Assembly: GCF_003403315.2 (NCBI RefSeq)
Contig: NZ_CP048407.1
Location: 1,798,001 to 1,862,000 of the forward strand
Source of the DNA: Thermaerobacter sp. PB12/4term
Lineage (GTDB): Bacteria > Bacillota > Sulfobacillia > Thermaerobacterales > Thermaerobacteraceae
Reading direction: 5' to 3'
Length of the DNA: 64,000 nt
Positions 34,158-43,723 of this stretch are shown one piece after another. The notes under the pieces were generated by a model. That model had not been told where the DNA came from. It saw only the letters and a program-made list of their open reading frames with translations, and did not search any database. The number at the start of each line of letters is the position of its first letter. Position 1 is the stretch's first letter. The translations under genes were made by a program, and so were the position numbers.

Positions 34158-36779
34158 ATGTCCATGCAGCATGCAGCCTCCGGCCCGGGCGGGGCCGGGA
34201 TCGCCCTGGCCCGGGATCCGGGGGGTCCCAGCACAGGAGGAGCGGGGAGGGGACCCCAGGGGGTTCCCGCCCGCCCCGGTGGCGGCTTCCGCGCCTGGAA
34301 GGCCCAGCGGCCCTTCTGGGGAGCCACCTTGAGCCTGATCGCCGGGTTCCTCATCCTGTGGATGCCGCTCAACCTGTTTCCCTTCGCGTTCCTGCCCGAC
34401 ACCCTGATCTTCTTGGGATATCTCTTCTCCGGGCTGGTCATCGCCACGGCCATCGCGGGCTTTCTGCTCCCGGCGGCGTCGACGTACCTGGGCATCCTGG
34501 TCATCCTGTTCTCCATCGTATCGATCTTCGGCGCCCTGGGCGGCCTGTTCGTGGGAGCCATCCTGGGGATCCTCGGCGGGTCGCTGATGGTCGCCTGGCA
34601 ACCGGTGATCGTGACCCCCGCGATGATGAACGGGCAGGCCCATGGCGCCGGGGGTGCGACCCCTGGCGAGGACGCGGCGGGCCCGGGTTCCGCCGGTACA
34701 GCCCGGGGCCGCGGCCGCAGCGGCACCGGGCTGTACCAGGTGCCGGCCGGCGCCACCGTCCATGCCACCGAGCTGGTACCTGAAGAAGAGATCCGCCAGC
34801 GGCCCTGGCTCCGGTACTACCCTGCCGGGGTGCGCCCCCACCTGAACTACCCGGAGATCCCCCTGCAGCGGCTGCTGGAGCGGGCGGCGGAGATGCGGCC
34901 CCGGCAGCCGGCCATCCACTTCTTCGGCCGCACCATGACCTACGGCGAGCTGAACCAGCTGGCCGACCGCTTCGCCCGGGGGCTGGCCAACCTGGGCATC
35001 CGGCCCGGCGACCGGGTGGCCCTGATGATGCCCAACTGCCCCCAGTTCGTCATCGCCTACTACGGCGCCCTCAAAGCGGGGGCCGTGGTCGTCAACTGCA
35101 ACCCCCTCTACAGCCCGCGGGAGCTGGAATTCCAGCTCAACGACAGCGGCGCCCGGGTCATCGTCGCCCTGGACCTGATGTATCCCACGGTGCGGCAGGT
35201 GGTCCACGCCACGCCCCTCGAGCGGGTGCTGGTGACGCGGATCAACGAGTTCATGTCGCCCCTCCTGGGCCGGCTCTACCCTCTCAAGGCCAAAAAGGAC
35301 GGCACCTGGGTGGAGATCGGGCGGCATGAGAACGTGCTCTGGTTCGGCCGGCTTCTCCGGGAGGCGCCCCCCGCACCGCCGCCGGTGGAGGTTCAACCCG
35401 ACGACCTGGCCCTCTTGCAGTACACCGGCGGCACCACCGGTACGGCCAAGGGCGCCATGCTGACCCACCGCAACCTGGTGGCCAACGTGCTGCAGACGGC
35501 GGAATGGACCCTGCGGGGCCGCTGGGATGAGGCGCACCAGCAGGTGATCCTGGGCGTCATGCCCTTCTTCCACTCCTACGGCATGACCACGGTGATGAAC
35601 CTGGCCATCGCCCTGCAGTGCGCCATGGTGCCCCTGCCGCGCTTCGAGGCGGAGATGGTGATCAAGGCCATCGCCAAGTACCGGCCCACCATGGTGCCGG
35701 GAGTGCCCACGATGTACGTGGCCTTGATGAACCATCCCAAGTTCCACAGGATCGACGTCTCGTCCATCGAGGCCTGTGTCAGCGGGGCGGCTCCCCTGCC
35801 CCTGGAGGTGCAGGAGCGCTTCGAGGCCAGCACCGGCGGCCAGCTGGTGGAAGGGTACGGCCTGACGGAGGCCTCGCCGGTCACCCACGCCAATCCCCCC
35901 AACGAGTACAAGCGCAACGGGACCATCGGGCTCCCCGTGCCCGACACCGAGGCCCGCATCGTCGACATCGAGACCGGGACCCGGGTGCTGGGGCCGGGCG
36001 AGGTAGGCGAGCTCATCATCCGCGGTCCCCAGGTGATGAAGGGCTACTGGAACCGGCCCGAGGAAACGGCCCGAACCCTGCGGGACGGCTGGCTCTACAC
36101 CGGCGACATCGCCACCATGGACGAAGACGGCTTCTTCCGGATCGTGGACCGGAAGAAGGAGATGATCATCAGCGGCGGCTACAACGTCTACCCCCGCGAG
36201 GTGGAAGAGGTCCTCTACGAGCACCCCAAGGTCCTGGAGGCCGCCGTCATCGGTGCCCCCGACCCCTATCGCGGCGAGATGGTCAAGGCCTTCGTGGTGC
36301 TCAAGCCCGGCCAGACCGCCACGGAGCAGGAGATCATCGAGTTCTGCCGCCAGCGCCTGGCCAAGTACAAGGTGCCGCGGGCCGTGGAGTTCCGCAGCGA
36401 ACTGCCCAAGACGCTGATCGGCAAGGTGCTGCGCCGGGCCCTGCTGGAAGAGGAGCGCCGGAAGCAACCCGAGGGCAGCCCCGCGGCGCCCTCCCAGGGC
36501 ACCGGTTCTGCGGGAACCGCCGCCACCGAAAGCGCCGTCGAGGAAGCGGGCCCCGGGCGTACCGGCGCAGGCAGCGACGATGCCGGTGCCGCTGGCACGG
36601 CTGGCGGGGGAACCGGCGCCCCGGCCGGCGCGGCGGCTGCGGGCGAACCGGCCGGCGGGCCGGGCCACCTCCCGCCCGAACCGCCCGCCCGCCTGGTCAC
36701 GCCGCAGGAGCTGCTGGAGCCGGGACCCCAGGGCGAGGCCGCCGAGGGCGAAGGCGACTGGCGCAAGTGGTTCCGGTAA
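34158..36779 (+). CDS. DUF6114 membrane domain fused to long-chain acyl-CoA ligase
   Basis: 873 residues in one frame. Residues 45-155 are a four-helix DUF6114-like membrane domain (FRAWKAQRPFWGATLSLIAG, then several hydrophobic stretches). After a linker, residues 235-770 are a complete FadD-type adenylating enzyme: YTGGTTGTAKGAML (P-loop), VEGYGLTEASPV, GWLYTGDIATMDEDGFFRIVDRKKEMI, and the C-terminal lysine in PKTLIGKVLRR. A Gly/Ala-rich tail follows. It activates fatty acids to acyl-CoA; the fused membrane domain would hold the enzyme at the membrane. The fusion is unusual. GGGAGGGG precedes the ATG. Confidence 0.9.
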   Translation: MSMQHAASGPGGAGIALARDPGGPSTGGAGRGPQGVPARPGGGFRAWKAQRPFWGATLSLIAGFLILWMPLNLFPFAFLPDTLIFLGYLFSGLVIATAIAGFLLPAASTYLGILVILFSIVSIFGALGGLFVGAILGILGGSLMVAWQPVIVTPAMMNGQAHGAGGATPGEDAAGPGSAGTARGRGRSGTGLYQVPAGATVHATELVPEEEIRQRPWLRYYPAGVRPHLNYPEIPLQRLLERAAEMRPRQPAIHFFGRTMTYGELNQLADRFARGLANLGIRPGDRVALMMPNCPQFVIAYYGALKAGAVVVNCNPLYSPRELEFQLNDSGARVIVALDLMYPTVRQVVHATPLERVLVTRINEFMSPLLGRLYPLKAKKDGTWVEIGRHENVLWFGRLLREAPPAPPPVEVQPDDLALLQYTGGTTGTAKGAMLTHRNLVANVLQTAEWTLRGRWDEAHQQVILGVMPFFHSYGMTTVMNLAIALQCAMVPLPRFEAEMVIKAIAKYRPTMVPGVPTMYVALMNHPKFHRIDVSSIEACVSGAAPLPLEVQERFEASTGGQLVEGYGLTEASPVTHANPPNEYKRNGTIGLPVPDTEARIVDIETGTRVLGPGEVGELIIRGPQVMKGYWNRPEETARTLRDGWLYTGDIATMDEDGFFRIVDRKKEMIISGGYNVYPREVEEVLYEHPKVLEAAVIGAPDPYRGEMVKAFVVLKPGQTATEQEIIEFCRQRLAKYKVPRAVEFRSELPKTLIGKVLRRALLEEERRKQPEGSPAAPSQGTGSAGTAATESAVEEAGPGRTGAGSDDAGAAGTAGGGTGAPAGAAAAGEPAGGPGHLPPEPPARLVTPQELLEPGPQGEAAEGEGDWRKWFR

Positions 36780-36811
36780 GGCCCAGATCGCACCAGGCGG
36801 GAGGTGACCCT

Positions 36812-37177
36812 ATGCCGGCCAGCAACGGGCGCCGCATGACGATGGAAGAGCGGATCCAGGCCTTCTTCCGGCAGAGCGGCGGCCCCAACAACCCGCAGAT
36901 CCCCAAGCTGGTCGAAAAGCACCTGCTCTACGGCAAGGACCACGGCATCCCCGGTTACCGGGAGACCTTCGCCGACGCCTTCATCGACGCCGTGGTGGGC
37001 GACCCCTCGCTGCTTTTGATCTACGAGCGGCTGCAGCGCTGGCGGGCCCAGCGCCAGCGGGAGCGCCAGCAGGCCGGTGGGGCCGGAGGAAGCACCGATC
37101 CGGAACTGTTGCGGCGTTTGGAGCGGCTGGAGCGGGAGGTGGCCCGGCTGCGGGAGGCCGTCGAGCGGCTCGGGTAG
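36812..37177 (+). CDS. Small protein with C-terminal coiled coil
   Basis: 121 residues. Residues 10-75 look globular and helical (MEERIQAFFRQSGGP, DHGIPGYRETFADAFIDAVVGDP). The last 30 (ELLRRLERLEREVARLREAVERL) form a regular heptad coiled coil, so it probably oligomerises. GGGAGGTGA precedes the ATG and the gene lies 32 bp after the acyl-CoA ligase, so it is likely the last gene of that operon. No family was recognised. Confidence 0.65.
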   Translation: MPASNGRRMTMEERIQAFFRQSGGPNNPQIPKLVEKHLLYGKDHGIPGYRETFADAFIDAVVGDPSLLLIYERLQRWRAQRQRERQQAGGAGGSTDPELLRRLERLEREVARLREAVERLG

Positions 37178-37221
37178 AGCGTCTAGGTGGAACGGAATCA
37201 AGGCGAGGCGCCATGTGCAGC

Positions 37222-37252
37222 CGGGCCCGGGGATCCCAGGCCCCCGGGCCCG
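37222..37252 (+). terminator. Hairpin after the coiled-coil gene
   Basis: CGGGCCCGGGG and CCCCGGGCCCG form a perfect 11-bp stem with a nine-base loop, about 45 bp after the stop. No T-run. Confidence 0.5.
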
Positions 37253-37428
37253 CCCCTACGTGGCCCGCCGGGGGGACGCACCTCCGGCGGCTCGCGACGA
37301 CGTCAGAGCCTCGTCGAGCCGGAAGATCGGGAATGGGGAGCGAAGATGGGGATCGCCCGGTGTGGGGGAGCCGGGCCGGTTCGGGTGGGTGGACCAGCAC
37401 ACCACGCGTCACGGGGAGGGATCGCCCC

Positions 37429-39606
37429 ATGCGATCCGGCACGGGGCGGGAGCGGGCGAAAGCACCTGCCCGCCGGGACGGCGGCCGGGTGTTCCGGCCT
37501 GGTGACCTGTTCCTCCGTCGGGTGAAGGGGTTTAGGCTGGTCCGGTGCATCCTTCCGGGGTTTGACAGCCGGCCCCTGGGTCTGAGCCGGCGGGCAGCCG
37601 GCGCCTTCACCGCCCTGTTCTCGCTTCTGGCGTCCACCCTCACCCCGGTGGCTGAGGCCCTGGCCCCGGCCGCCGCGGCCGCGGCGCCGGCGGCGGCCGC
37701 CCTGGGCCTGGCCGCGGCGGCCACCCTGGTTTCTCCCGCCCGCCCGGCGGAAGCGGCTCCCACGGGCTACGTGCGGATGAGCGACGGCGTGCTCATCGCC
37801 GTCAACGTCCGCATGCCCGACGATTACGTGCCCGGGCGCAAGTACCCGGCCATCTTCCTGATGGACGGCTACGACGGCGGTTCCTCCAGCGGCACCACCA
37901 TTGCCGGCGTGGCCGACAGCCGCACCCAGCTGACCTGGATGTTCAACCCGCACTACGTCACGGTGCACGCCTCCATCCGCGGCACCGGCTGCTCCGGGGG
38001 CGAGTTCGACCTGTTCAGCTGGCGCACGGCCGTGGACGGCCGGGAGGTGATCGAGTGGATCGCCCGCCAGCCGTGGTCGAACGGCAAGGTGGGCATCATG
38101 GGCCACTCCTACAGTGGCCTGACCGGTTTCATGGTGGCCGCCACCCAGCCGCCCCACCTGGTGGCGGTGACCGTGTCCGGGCTGATCGACGACCTGTACC
38201 GGGGCATCGTGTACCCCGGCGGCGTCTCCAACTACGGCTTCCCCCTGCTCTGGACGGGCATCATCCGGCCCGCCTACGAGCTGGGCGGCGGCGTGGCACC
38301 GGGCATCCTGGCAGCGGACCATGTGTGCGCCCAGAACGTGGCCTCCCACCGCCGCAACCTCGCCGGCGACCCGATCCTCCAGGGGCTGGCCTCGGACACG
38401 GACAACGACTGGTACCGCTCCCGCTCGCTGATCACCTACGCCGATCGGATCCGCGTGCCCATCCACATCACCGGGGCCTACCAGGACGAGCAGACGGGCC
38501 CCCGCGGGCCGGCCCACCTGTGGGAAGCGGTGCAGGGCGTGCCCAAGCGCCTGGTCCTGACCAACGGCGTGCACGGCACCCAGATGGACCCGCCCGAGAT
38601 CTGGAAGGACCGGCTGGCGTGGATGGACCACTGGTTGCGCGGGGTCGACGGCGGGTTCGGCACCCTGAGCCAGAAGCGGACCTCGGTGGTCACCCTGCTG
38701 GAGCTGCACCGCCAGGGCGGCGTGCTGGTGTCCAACGGCCGGAAGGTCTCCCGCACCTTCCCTCTGGAGGATACCCGCTGGACCAGCTGGTACCTGCACG
38801 GGGACGGAAGCCTTTCCACCACCCCGCCCGCCGCGGCGGAAGAACCGGCCCGCTACCTCTCCGGCCCCGGCCGCCACTCCTGGAGCTACCAGCTAGGGCC
38901 GTCGGCGGGCCCGCCCCTGACCACCGCCCACCTGCCCGATGAGGTGGAGTACCACAGCGAGCCCTTTGACCGGCCGGTGCTCATCGCCGGACCCATCACC
39001 GCCACCCTCTACCTGTCGACCACGGCCCCCGACACGGAGCTCTTCGTCCAGCTGATCGACGAAGGGCCCGACGGCAGCCGCAGCTACCTGCAGCGGGGCC
39101 TCTTGCGGGCGGCCCACCGGGCGGTGGACTACAGCCAGAGCGACTACGCCGACAACGTGCTCTACCGGCCCCACCATCCCCACACCAACGCCGAGCTGGT
39201 GACGCCGGGACAGGTGGAGGAGTACCTGATCGAGATCTTCCCCGTGGGCCACGTCTTCCGGCCCGGCCACCGGCTGGTGGTCAAGGTCCATGCCCCGCCG
39301 CTGCTGGACAGCTATTACCTCTACGTCCCGCGGCGGGTGCCGTCCATCAACACCATCTACCACGACCCCCAGCACCCCTCGCGCCTGATGTTGCCGGTGG
39401 TGCCCCTGACGGGCGTGAAGCTGGGACCCGAACTGCCCTGCGGCGCCCAGGTGGGGGTGCGGTGCATCCCGGCAGGCAGCCGGGAGTTCCTGCCCGGCGG
39501 CGGTGATCCGGGCTCGAGCGGCGGCACCCAGCCGGCCCCCTCGGCCCGCCTCACCGGCCAGGGGCACGTGGAGATCCGCATCAGCTCCGGCACGCCGCTG
39601 CGATAG
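37429..39606 (+). CDS. Secreted CocE/NonD (S15) family hydrolase
   Basis: 725 residues. The ATG follows GGGGAGGGA; an internal GTG at 37522 is closer to the signal peptide but has no site. A hydrophobic, Ala-rich signal region ends near PARPAEA. The alpha/beta-hydrolase core has GHSYSG (nucleophile Ser near residue 227), AYQDEQTGP (Asp) and NGVHGTQ (His). A beta-rich C-terminal domain (from EVEYHSEPFDRPVLIAGPITATLYLSTTAPDTELFVQL) is typical of CocE/X-Pro dipeptidyl-peptidase relatives. It cleaves an ester or amide outside the cell; substrate unknown. A strong terminator follows. Confidence 0.9.
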   Translation: MRSGTGRERAKAPARRDGGRVFRPGDLFLRRVKGFRLVRCILPGFDSRPLGLSRRAAGAFTALFSLLASTLTPVAEALAPAAAAAAPAAAALGLAAAATLVSPARPAEAAPTGYVRMSDGVLIAVNVRMPDDYVPGRKYPAIFLMDGYDGGSSSGTTIAGVADSRTQLTWMFNPHYVTVHASIRGTGCSGGEFDLFSWRTAVDGREVIEWIARQPWSNGKVGIMGHSYSGLTGFMVAATQPPHLVAVTVSGLIDDLYRGIVYPGGVSNYGFPLLWTGIIRPAYELGGGVAPGILAADHVCAQNVASHRRNLAGDPILQGLASDTDNDWYRSRSLITYADRIRVPIHITGAYQDEQTGPRGPAHLWEAVQGVPKRLVLTNGVHGTQMDPPEIWKDRLAWMDHWLRGVDGGFGTLSQKRTSVVTLLELHRQGGVLVSNGRKVSRTFPLEDTRWTSWYLHGDGSLSTTPPAAAEEPARYLSGPGRHSWSYQLGPSAGPPLTTAHLPDEVEYHSEPFDRPVLIAGPITATLYLSTTAPDTELFVQLIDEGPDGSRSYLQRGLLRAAHRAVDYSQSDYADNVLYRPHHPHTNAELVTPGQVEEYLIEIFPVGHVFRPGHRLVVKVHAPPLLDSYYLYVPRRVPSINTIYHDPQHPSRLMLPVVPLTGVKLGPELPCGAQVGVRCIPAGSREFLPGGGDPGSSGGTQPAPSARLTGQGHVEIRISSGTPLR

Positions 39607-39803
39607 AGGGCCAACCCGCAGGCAGCGGCGCTGCCCTGCGCGTCAGCGGGCTCCGCCGCCAAGCGGGGTGCGTGGCACGCTGCGGGTACACAGTGCGCTA
39701 CGAGTGCGCGTCACGCTGCCTTCGGTGCCTGGCCAAGGACGGGGCGAGGCCCCGGCATGGGGGGCCAGCAGCAGGGGGAAGCCGGGTGCCCAAACCCCCG
39801 CCC

Positions 39804-39938
39804 ACGGCGAATCCGGGCGGCGGACCCGCCCCGAGGGAACGGCGAAACCGGGCGGTGACCCGCCCCGGCGGAACGGCGAAACCGGACGGCGAACCCGCCC
39901 CGCCCACGGCGAATCAAGGCGGCGACCCCGCCCGGGAC
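39804..39938 (+). repeat. About 34-bp tandem repeat, four units
   Basis: Units start at 39804, 39839, 39873 and 39906, each beginning ACGGCGAA and containing a GGGCGG-to-GACCCGCCCC core. Unit length drifts from 35 to 33. The core is self-complementary, so each unit could form a small hairpin. No coding role was seen. Confidence 0.7.
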
Positions 39939-39963
39939 AAGCGGTGGTGGCCGGCGAGCCGAA

Positions 39964-39995
39964 GGGGGGCCACGCCATCCGGCGTGGCCCCCTTT
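39964..39995 (+). terminator. Classical rho-independent terminator
   Basis: GGGGGCCACGCC, loop ATCC, GGCGTGGCCCCC, then TTTT: a perfect 12-bp stem with T-run. It ends the CocE-family transcription unit, with the 34-bp repeats in between. Confidence 0.8.
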
Positions 39996-40110
39996 TCCTA
40001 CCGGGCTTCTCGTCTCGTTCCTGCCGGGCTTCTCGTCTCGCCGCGGGTTCGGCGCTCGGCCGCGCCATGATCGCCATCGACCCACGATGGATCCGGTGAG
40101 CGTGCCGCGT

Positions 40111-41319
40111 TCAGCGGGGTGGCACCGGCGGGGCATGCCCTCTGTTTCCGGGGCCGGGCCAGGCTTCGACCTCCGCCCGGGACGGCATGGAAGGCTGGGC
40201 GCCGGGCCGCGTGACGGAAATCCCCGCCGCCCGGGTGGCGAATTGCAGGGCTTCTTCGACGGGCCGTTCTTCCGCCAGAGCCACCGCCAGGGCACCGGCG
40301 AAGGTGTCCCCCGCCGCCGTGGTGTCGACCGCCACCACGGGTAGCGCCGGAATGGCCTGGGCCGCTCCCGCCGGCGGGACGTAGAGACAGCCCCGCTCGC
40401 CCAGGGTGACCACCACGTGGATCCGGCCCTCGCCCAGGCGGCGGGCCGCAGCTTCCAGCGTCCCGGTCCCACCCGCACCCGCCGCCCCCGCCGCTGGCCC
40501 CGCCACCGGCCGCCCGGGCCCGGGGACGGAAGAACCGCCCACTGCCCCTGGGGCCGGAGGCTCTGCCGGGGAACCCGAGCCGGGCGGGCCGGCCTCCCCG
40601 CCCACCAGCGCCCACAGCTCATGCTCGTTGGGCACCAGCCAGTCCACCGCCTCCAGCAAGCCGGGCGGCAGGGGATCAGGAGGGACGGGAGCAGGCGTCA
40701 GGATCACCGTCACCCCCGCCGCCCGGGCCACCCGGGCGGCCTGTTCGACCAGGGGCAGGGGCGATTCCAGCTGCAGGAGCAGCACCCGGGCCGAGGCGAT
40801 GCAGCGGCGGGCCGCGGCGTCCAGTTCCTTGAAGTGGGCGTTGGCCCCGGGAACCACCACGATCCGGTTGGCCCCACCGGCTTCCACGGTGATGGCGGCC
40901 ACACCGCTGGGTCCCGGCACCCTTCGCACCCCCGCGGTGTCGATGCCCTCGGCCCTGAGGGCGGCTACCAGCTGGTCGCCGAAGGCGTCGTCCCCGGCAC
41001 AGCCCAGCATGGCCACCGGCGCCCCGAGGCGGGCGGCCGCGACGGCCTGGTTCGCCCCCTTGCCGCCGCAGGCGGTGAAGAACCGCTCGCCGGACACCGT
41101 CTCGCCCTGCTCGGGGGCGCGGCGGCAAACCACCACCAGGTCCATGTTGAGGCTGCCGGCCACCACCACGGCCGGCCGGGACGCGGGCGGGCAGCCCGCC
41201 GGCCGGGATCCGGCCTGAAGTGCACGATCGTCCCGCGTAAAGGACGACGGAGCGCACCCGCCGCCTTGCGGTTCACCGGAGTCGCCTTGCGGTTCAGCGG
41301 TGCCGTCTTGCGGTTCCAT
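40111..41319 (-). CDS. rbsK: Ribokinase-type PfkB sugar kinase
   Basis: 402 residues. The PfkB signature is complete: VVVAGSLNMDLVV, the GGKGANQAVAAARLG substrate loop, and DTTAAGDTFAGALAVALAE with the catalytic Asp and anion hole. An Ala/Gly/Pro-rich insert of about 55 residues interrupts the domain after LVGGEAG, and about 45 extra residues precede it. It phosphorylates ribose or a related sugar. ATG at 41319 follows GGGGGAG. It lies downstream of a second PfkB kinase and psuG on the same strand, which fits nucleoside/pseudouridine recycling. Confidence 0.85.
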   Translation of the reverse strand: MEPQDGTAEPQGDSGEPQGGGCAPSSFTRDDRALQAGSRPAGCPPASRPAVVVAGSLNMDLVVVCRRAPEQGETVSGERFFTACGGKGANQAVAAARLGAPVAMLGCAGDDAFGDQLVAALRAEGIDTAGVRRVPGPSGVAAITVEAGGANRIVVVPGANAHFKELDAAARRCIASARVLLLQLESPLPLVEQAARVARAAGVTVILTPAPVPPDPLPPGLLEAVDWLVPNEHELWALVGGEAGPPGSGSPAEPPAPGAVGGSSVPGPGRPVAGPAAGAAGAGGTGTLEAAARRLGEGRIHVVVTLGERGCLYVPPAGAAQAIPALPVVAVDTTAAGDTFAGALAVALAEERPVEEALQFATRAAGISVTRPGAQPSMPSRAEVEAWPGPGNRGHAPPVPPR

Positions 41320-41498
41320 CACGGACTCCCCCTGCCGCCCCCGGGGTGCTCGGCCTTCCTTCCCAGGGGGTCTCCGGTTGCCACCAGACTTGCCCTCGGG
41401 TCCTCCGGCCGGGCGCAGGCCGGCGGGGTCCCAGGCCGCCTTGCCCTTACGGCGCTCCGGCCCGGGGCTGGCCAGTGCGATCCCAAGCCGCCTTGCCC

Positions 41499-42569
41499 TC
41501 AGGGCACCTCGGCCGCCGCCTGGTTGGCGTGGTCCCAGGCCGCCTGCCTGTCCGTAGCCGTCCAGCCCGACGGCACAGCACCCGGCCGCTGGGCCACCCA
41601 CGCCGCCACGAATCGCCCCAGCCGGGCGGCCGCCTCGGGACCAAGGCCCGCCCGGAGGCCGGCCAGCATGCCGGCATTCCAGGCATCGCCGCAGCCCGTG
41701 GTGTCGATCACCTGCGGCACGGGCAGCGCCTCGACCCGCCAGCGACGGCCCAAGGCCACCCCCCAGGCGCCCCGCGGGCCGGCCTTGACCCCCACCAGGG
41801 GGAAGAACCGGCCGAGCCGCTCCGCCGCCCCATCCCTGAAGGCCCCGCCCGCCAGGACCGCCGCCTCCTCCTCGTTGGCGAAGAGGATCGAGGCCCCCTG
41901 CCACTGTTGCAGGATGCCCTCGGGTCCCTGCCGGGCAAGGAGCGCCGCCGACGAAGCGTCGACGGCCACGGGCACCCCCGCCTTCAGCGCCCGCGCCATC
42001 ACCGCGCGGGCCGCGTCCCGGGCGCCCTCCCAGAAAAAGGAGTAGCCGGTGAGATAGCAGAGGCCGGCCCCCTCCACCAGGCCGGGCGGCAAGTCGCTGG
42101 CCTCCAGGCGGTGGTTGGCCCCCGGGCCGATCACCATGGACTTCTCCCCGTCCGGTCCCACCAGCGCCAGGATGACGCCCGTGGGCGCCTGGTCGTCCCG
42201 GACGGCCCGGACCTCCACGCCCTCGGCCTCCAGGGCGGCGGCCAGTGCCTGGCCCAGGGGATCCCGGCCCACCCGGCCGCAAAACACCACGGGCACCCCC
42301 AACCGGGCCAGCCAGGCGGCGGTGTTGGCCGCCGAGCCACCCTGGCGGGGGTGCAGGGCGCCCCAGGTGTCACTGCCGCGGTGCAGTCGCTCCGGAACCT
42401 GGACGACCAGATCCAGCACCAGGTCACCGGCCACCACAACGGGCCCCTGCCGCCGGATCGGAAGAAAGGGGCGGCCCGCCGGAGGCACCGGGCGCCCTGA
42501 CGGCCGGCCGCCCGCCGTGCCGGCGGGGCGTACCCCCGTGGTGTCCAGCCCTGGACCCCCTCCATCCAT
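41499..42569 (-). CDS. PfkB-family kinase, probable pseudouridine kinase
   Basis: 356 residues. PfkB features: VVVAGDLVLDLVVQVPERL, RQGGSAANTAAWLARLGVPV, and DTTGCGDAWNAGMLAGLR near the C-terminus with the catalytic Asp. Its start region overlaps psuG: a GTG at 42578 shares the psuG TGA, and an ATG follows at 42569. Because PsuG and a PfkB kinase (PsuK) form the usual pseudouridine-breakdown pair, phosphorylation of pseudouridine is the likely role. Specificity is inferred from context only. Confidence 0.8.
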   Translation of the reverse strand: MDGGGPGLDTTGVRPAGTAGGRPSGRPVPPAGRPFLPIRRQGPVVVAGDLVLDLVVQVPERLHRGSDTWGALHPRQGGSAANTAAWLARLGVPVVFCGRVGRDPLGQALAAALEAEGVEVRAVRDDQAPTGVILALVGPDGEKSMVIGPGANHRLEASDLPPGLVEGAGLCYLTGYSFFWEGARDAARAVMARALKAGVPVAVDASSAALLARQGPEGILQQWQGASILFANEEEAAVLAGGAFRDGAAERLGRFFPLVGVKAGPRGAWGVALGRRWRVEALPVPQVIDTTGCGDAWNAGMLAGLRAGLGPEAAARLGRFVAAWVAQRPGAVPSGWTATDRQAAWDHANQAAAEVP

Positions 42570-42574
42570 CGTGG

Positions 42575-43723
42575 TCACCGCAGCGCCGGCCGCCCTCCCC
42601 GCCCCCGGGCGGCTGGTTCTTCCGGCCCGGGGCCGGCCGGGAAGGGCGGGAGCCCGCACAGGCTGCGGGCAATGGCTGCGCCCAGCCGGGCATTGTTCAG
42701 CACCAGGGCCCGGTTGGCGGCCACCGTCCGTCCCCCGCTCAGGGCGTGGAGCCGCGCCAGCAGAAAGGGCGTGACCGCCTTGCCCTTGACCCCCTCTGCC
42801 GCCAGGTCGGCCTCGGCCTGGGCCAGCCACCGGTTGAACTCCGCCTCGTCCACGGCGTCGGCGAGGGGAATGGGATTGGCCACCACCACGGCGCCCGGGA
42901 GCCCGAGAGCCCGCCGGGCCCGCAGCACCGCCGCCGCATCGTCCGGGGAGTCGATGCGGGCGTCCACGGGCAGTCCCGTGGAGCGAAGGTAAAAGCCCGG
43001 AAACTCGCTGGTCCCGTATCCCAGCACCGTGACGCCATGGGTCTCCAGGTACTCCAGGGTCGCCGCCACGTCCAGCACCGTCTTGGCCCCCGCCGACACC
43101 ACCACCAGGGACAGCCGGGCCAGGGCCGGCAGGTCGGCCGAGATGTCCAGGGTCTGCCCCCAGCCGCGGTGGACCCCGCCCAGGCCGCCCGTGACGAACA
43201 CGTCGATGCCCGCCCAGGCCGCCACCTGGGCTGTCGACGCGACGGTGGTGGCGGCGCTGCGCCCGAGGGCGCAAAGCACCGGCAAGTCACGGATGGACGC
43301 CTTGGGCAGGTCGGGGCTCCGGGCCACCCGCTCCAGTTCCGCCCGGTTCAACCCCACCCGCAGGCAGCCGTCGAGAATCGCCACCGTGGCCGGGACGGCA
43401 CCGGCCCGCCGGACCTCCTCTTCCACCGCCAGGGCCATCTCGAGGTTGTCGGGATATGGAAAACCGTGGGCGATGATGGTCGACTCCAGGGCCACCACCG
43501 GCCGGCCCCGGCTCAGCGCCTCCCGCACCTCGTCCCCCAGGTGGAACCGGGGCGGTTGGGAACCCGGCTGGAACCCGCCCTGGGGCCCGGTGCGAGTCCC
43601 GCTCCGGGAAGGGGCGGGTGGCGCCGCTGGTCCGGTCGGGGCCGGTGGGCCGCCGGGGCCCTCCTGTCGCGCCGGGGACGCCCCGCCCTGGGACGGGGTC
43701 TGGGACGGGGTCTGGGACGTCAT
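42575..43723 (-). CDS. psuG: Pseudouridine-5'-phosphate glycosidase
   Basis: 382 residues; the first 55 are Pro/Gly-rich and extra. Family motifs: VVALESTIIAHGFPYPDNLEMA, the VFVTGGLGGVHRG loop, VVSAGAKTVLD with the catalytic Lys, YGTSEFPGFY, and VVANPIP. It splits pseudouridine 5'-phosphate into ribose 5-phosphate and uracil. The ATG at 43723 overlaps the XdhC stop (ATGA), and its stop overlaps the kinase downstream, giving a tight XdhC-PsuG-kinase chain. Confidence 0.93.
   Translation of the reverse strand: MTSQTPSQTPSQGGASPARQEGPGGPPAPTGPAAPPAPSRSGTRTGPQGGFQPGSQPPRFHLGDEVREALSRGRPVVALESTIIAHGFPYPDNLEMALAVEEEVRRAGAVPATVAILDGCLRVGLNRAELERVARSPDLPKASIRDLPVLCALGRSAATTVASTAQVAAWAGIDVFVTGGLGGVHRGWGQTLDISADLPALARLSLVVVSAGAKTVLDVAATLEYLETHGVTVLGYGTSEFPGFYLRSTGLPVDARIDSPDDAAAVLRARRALGLPGAVVVANPIPLADAVDEAEFNRWLAQAEADLAAEGVKGKAVTPFLLARLHALSGGRTVAANRALVLNNARLGAAIARSLCGLPPFPAGPGPEEPAARGRGGRPALR

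Noticed and set aside
40111-42282. A single 723-codon frame covering the ribokinase and beyond
   Set aside because: Only the part from ATG 41319 shows PfkB homology; the upstream part is an off-frame reading of the next kinase.
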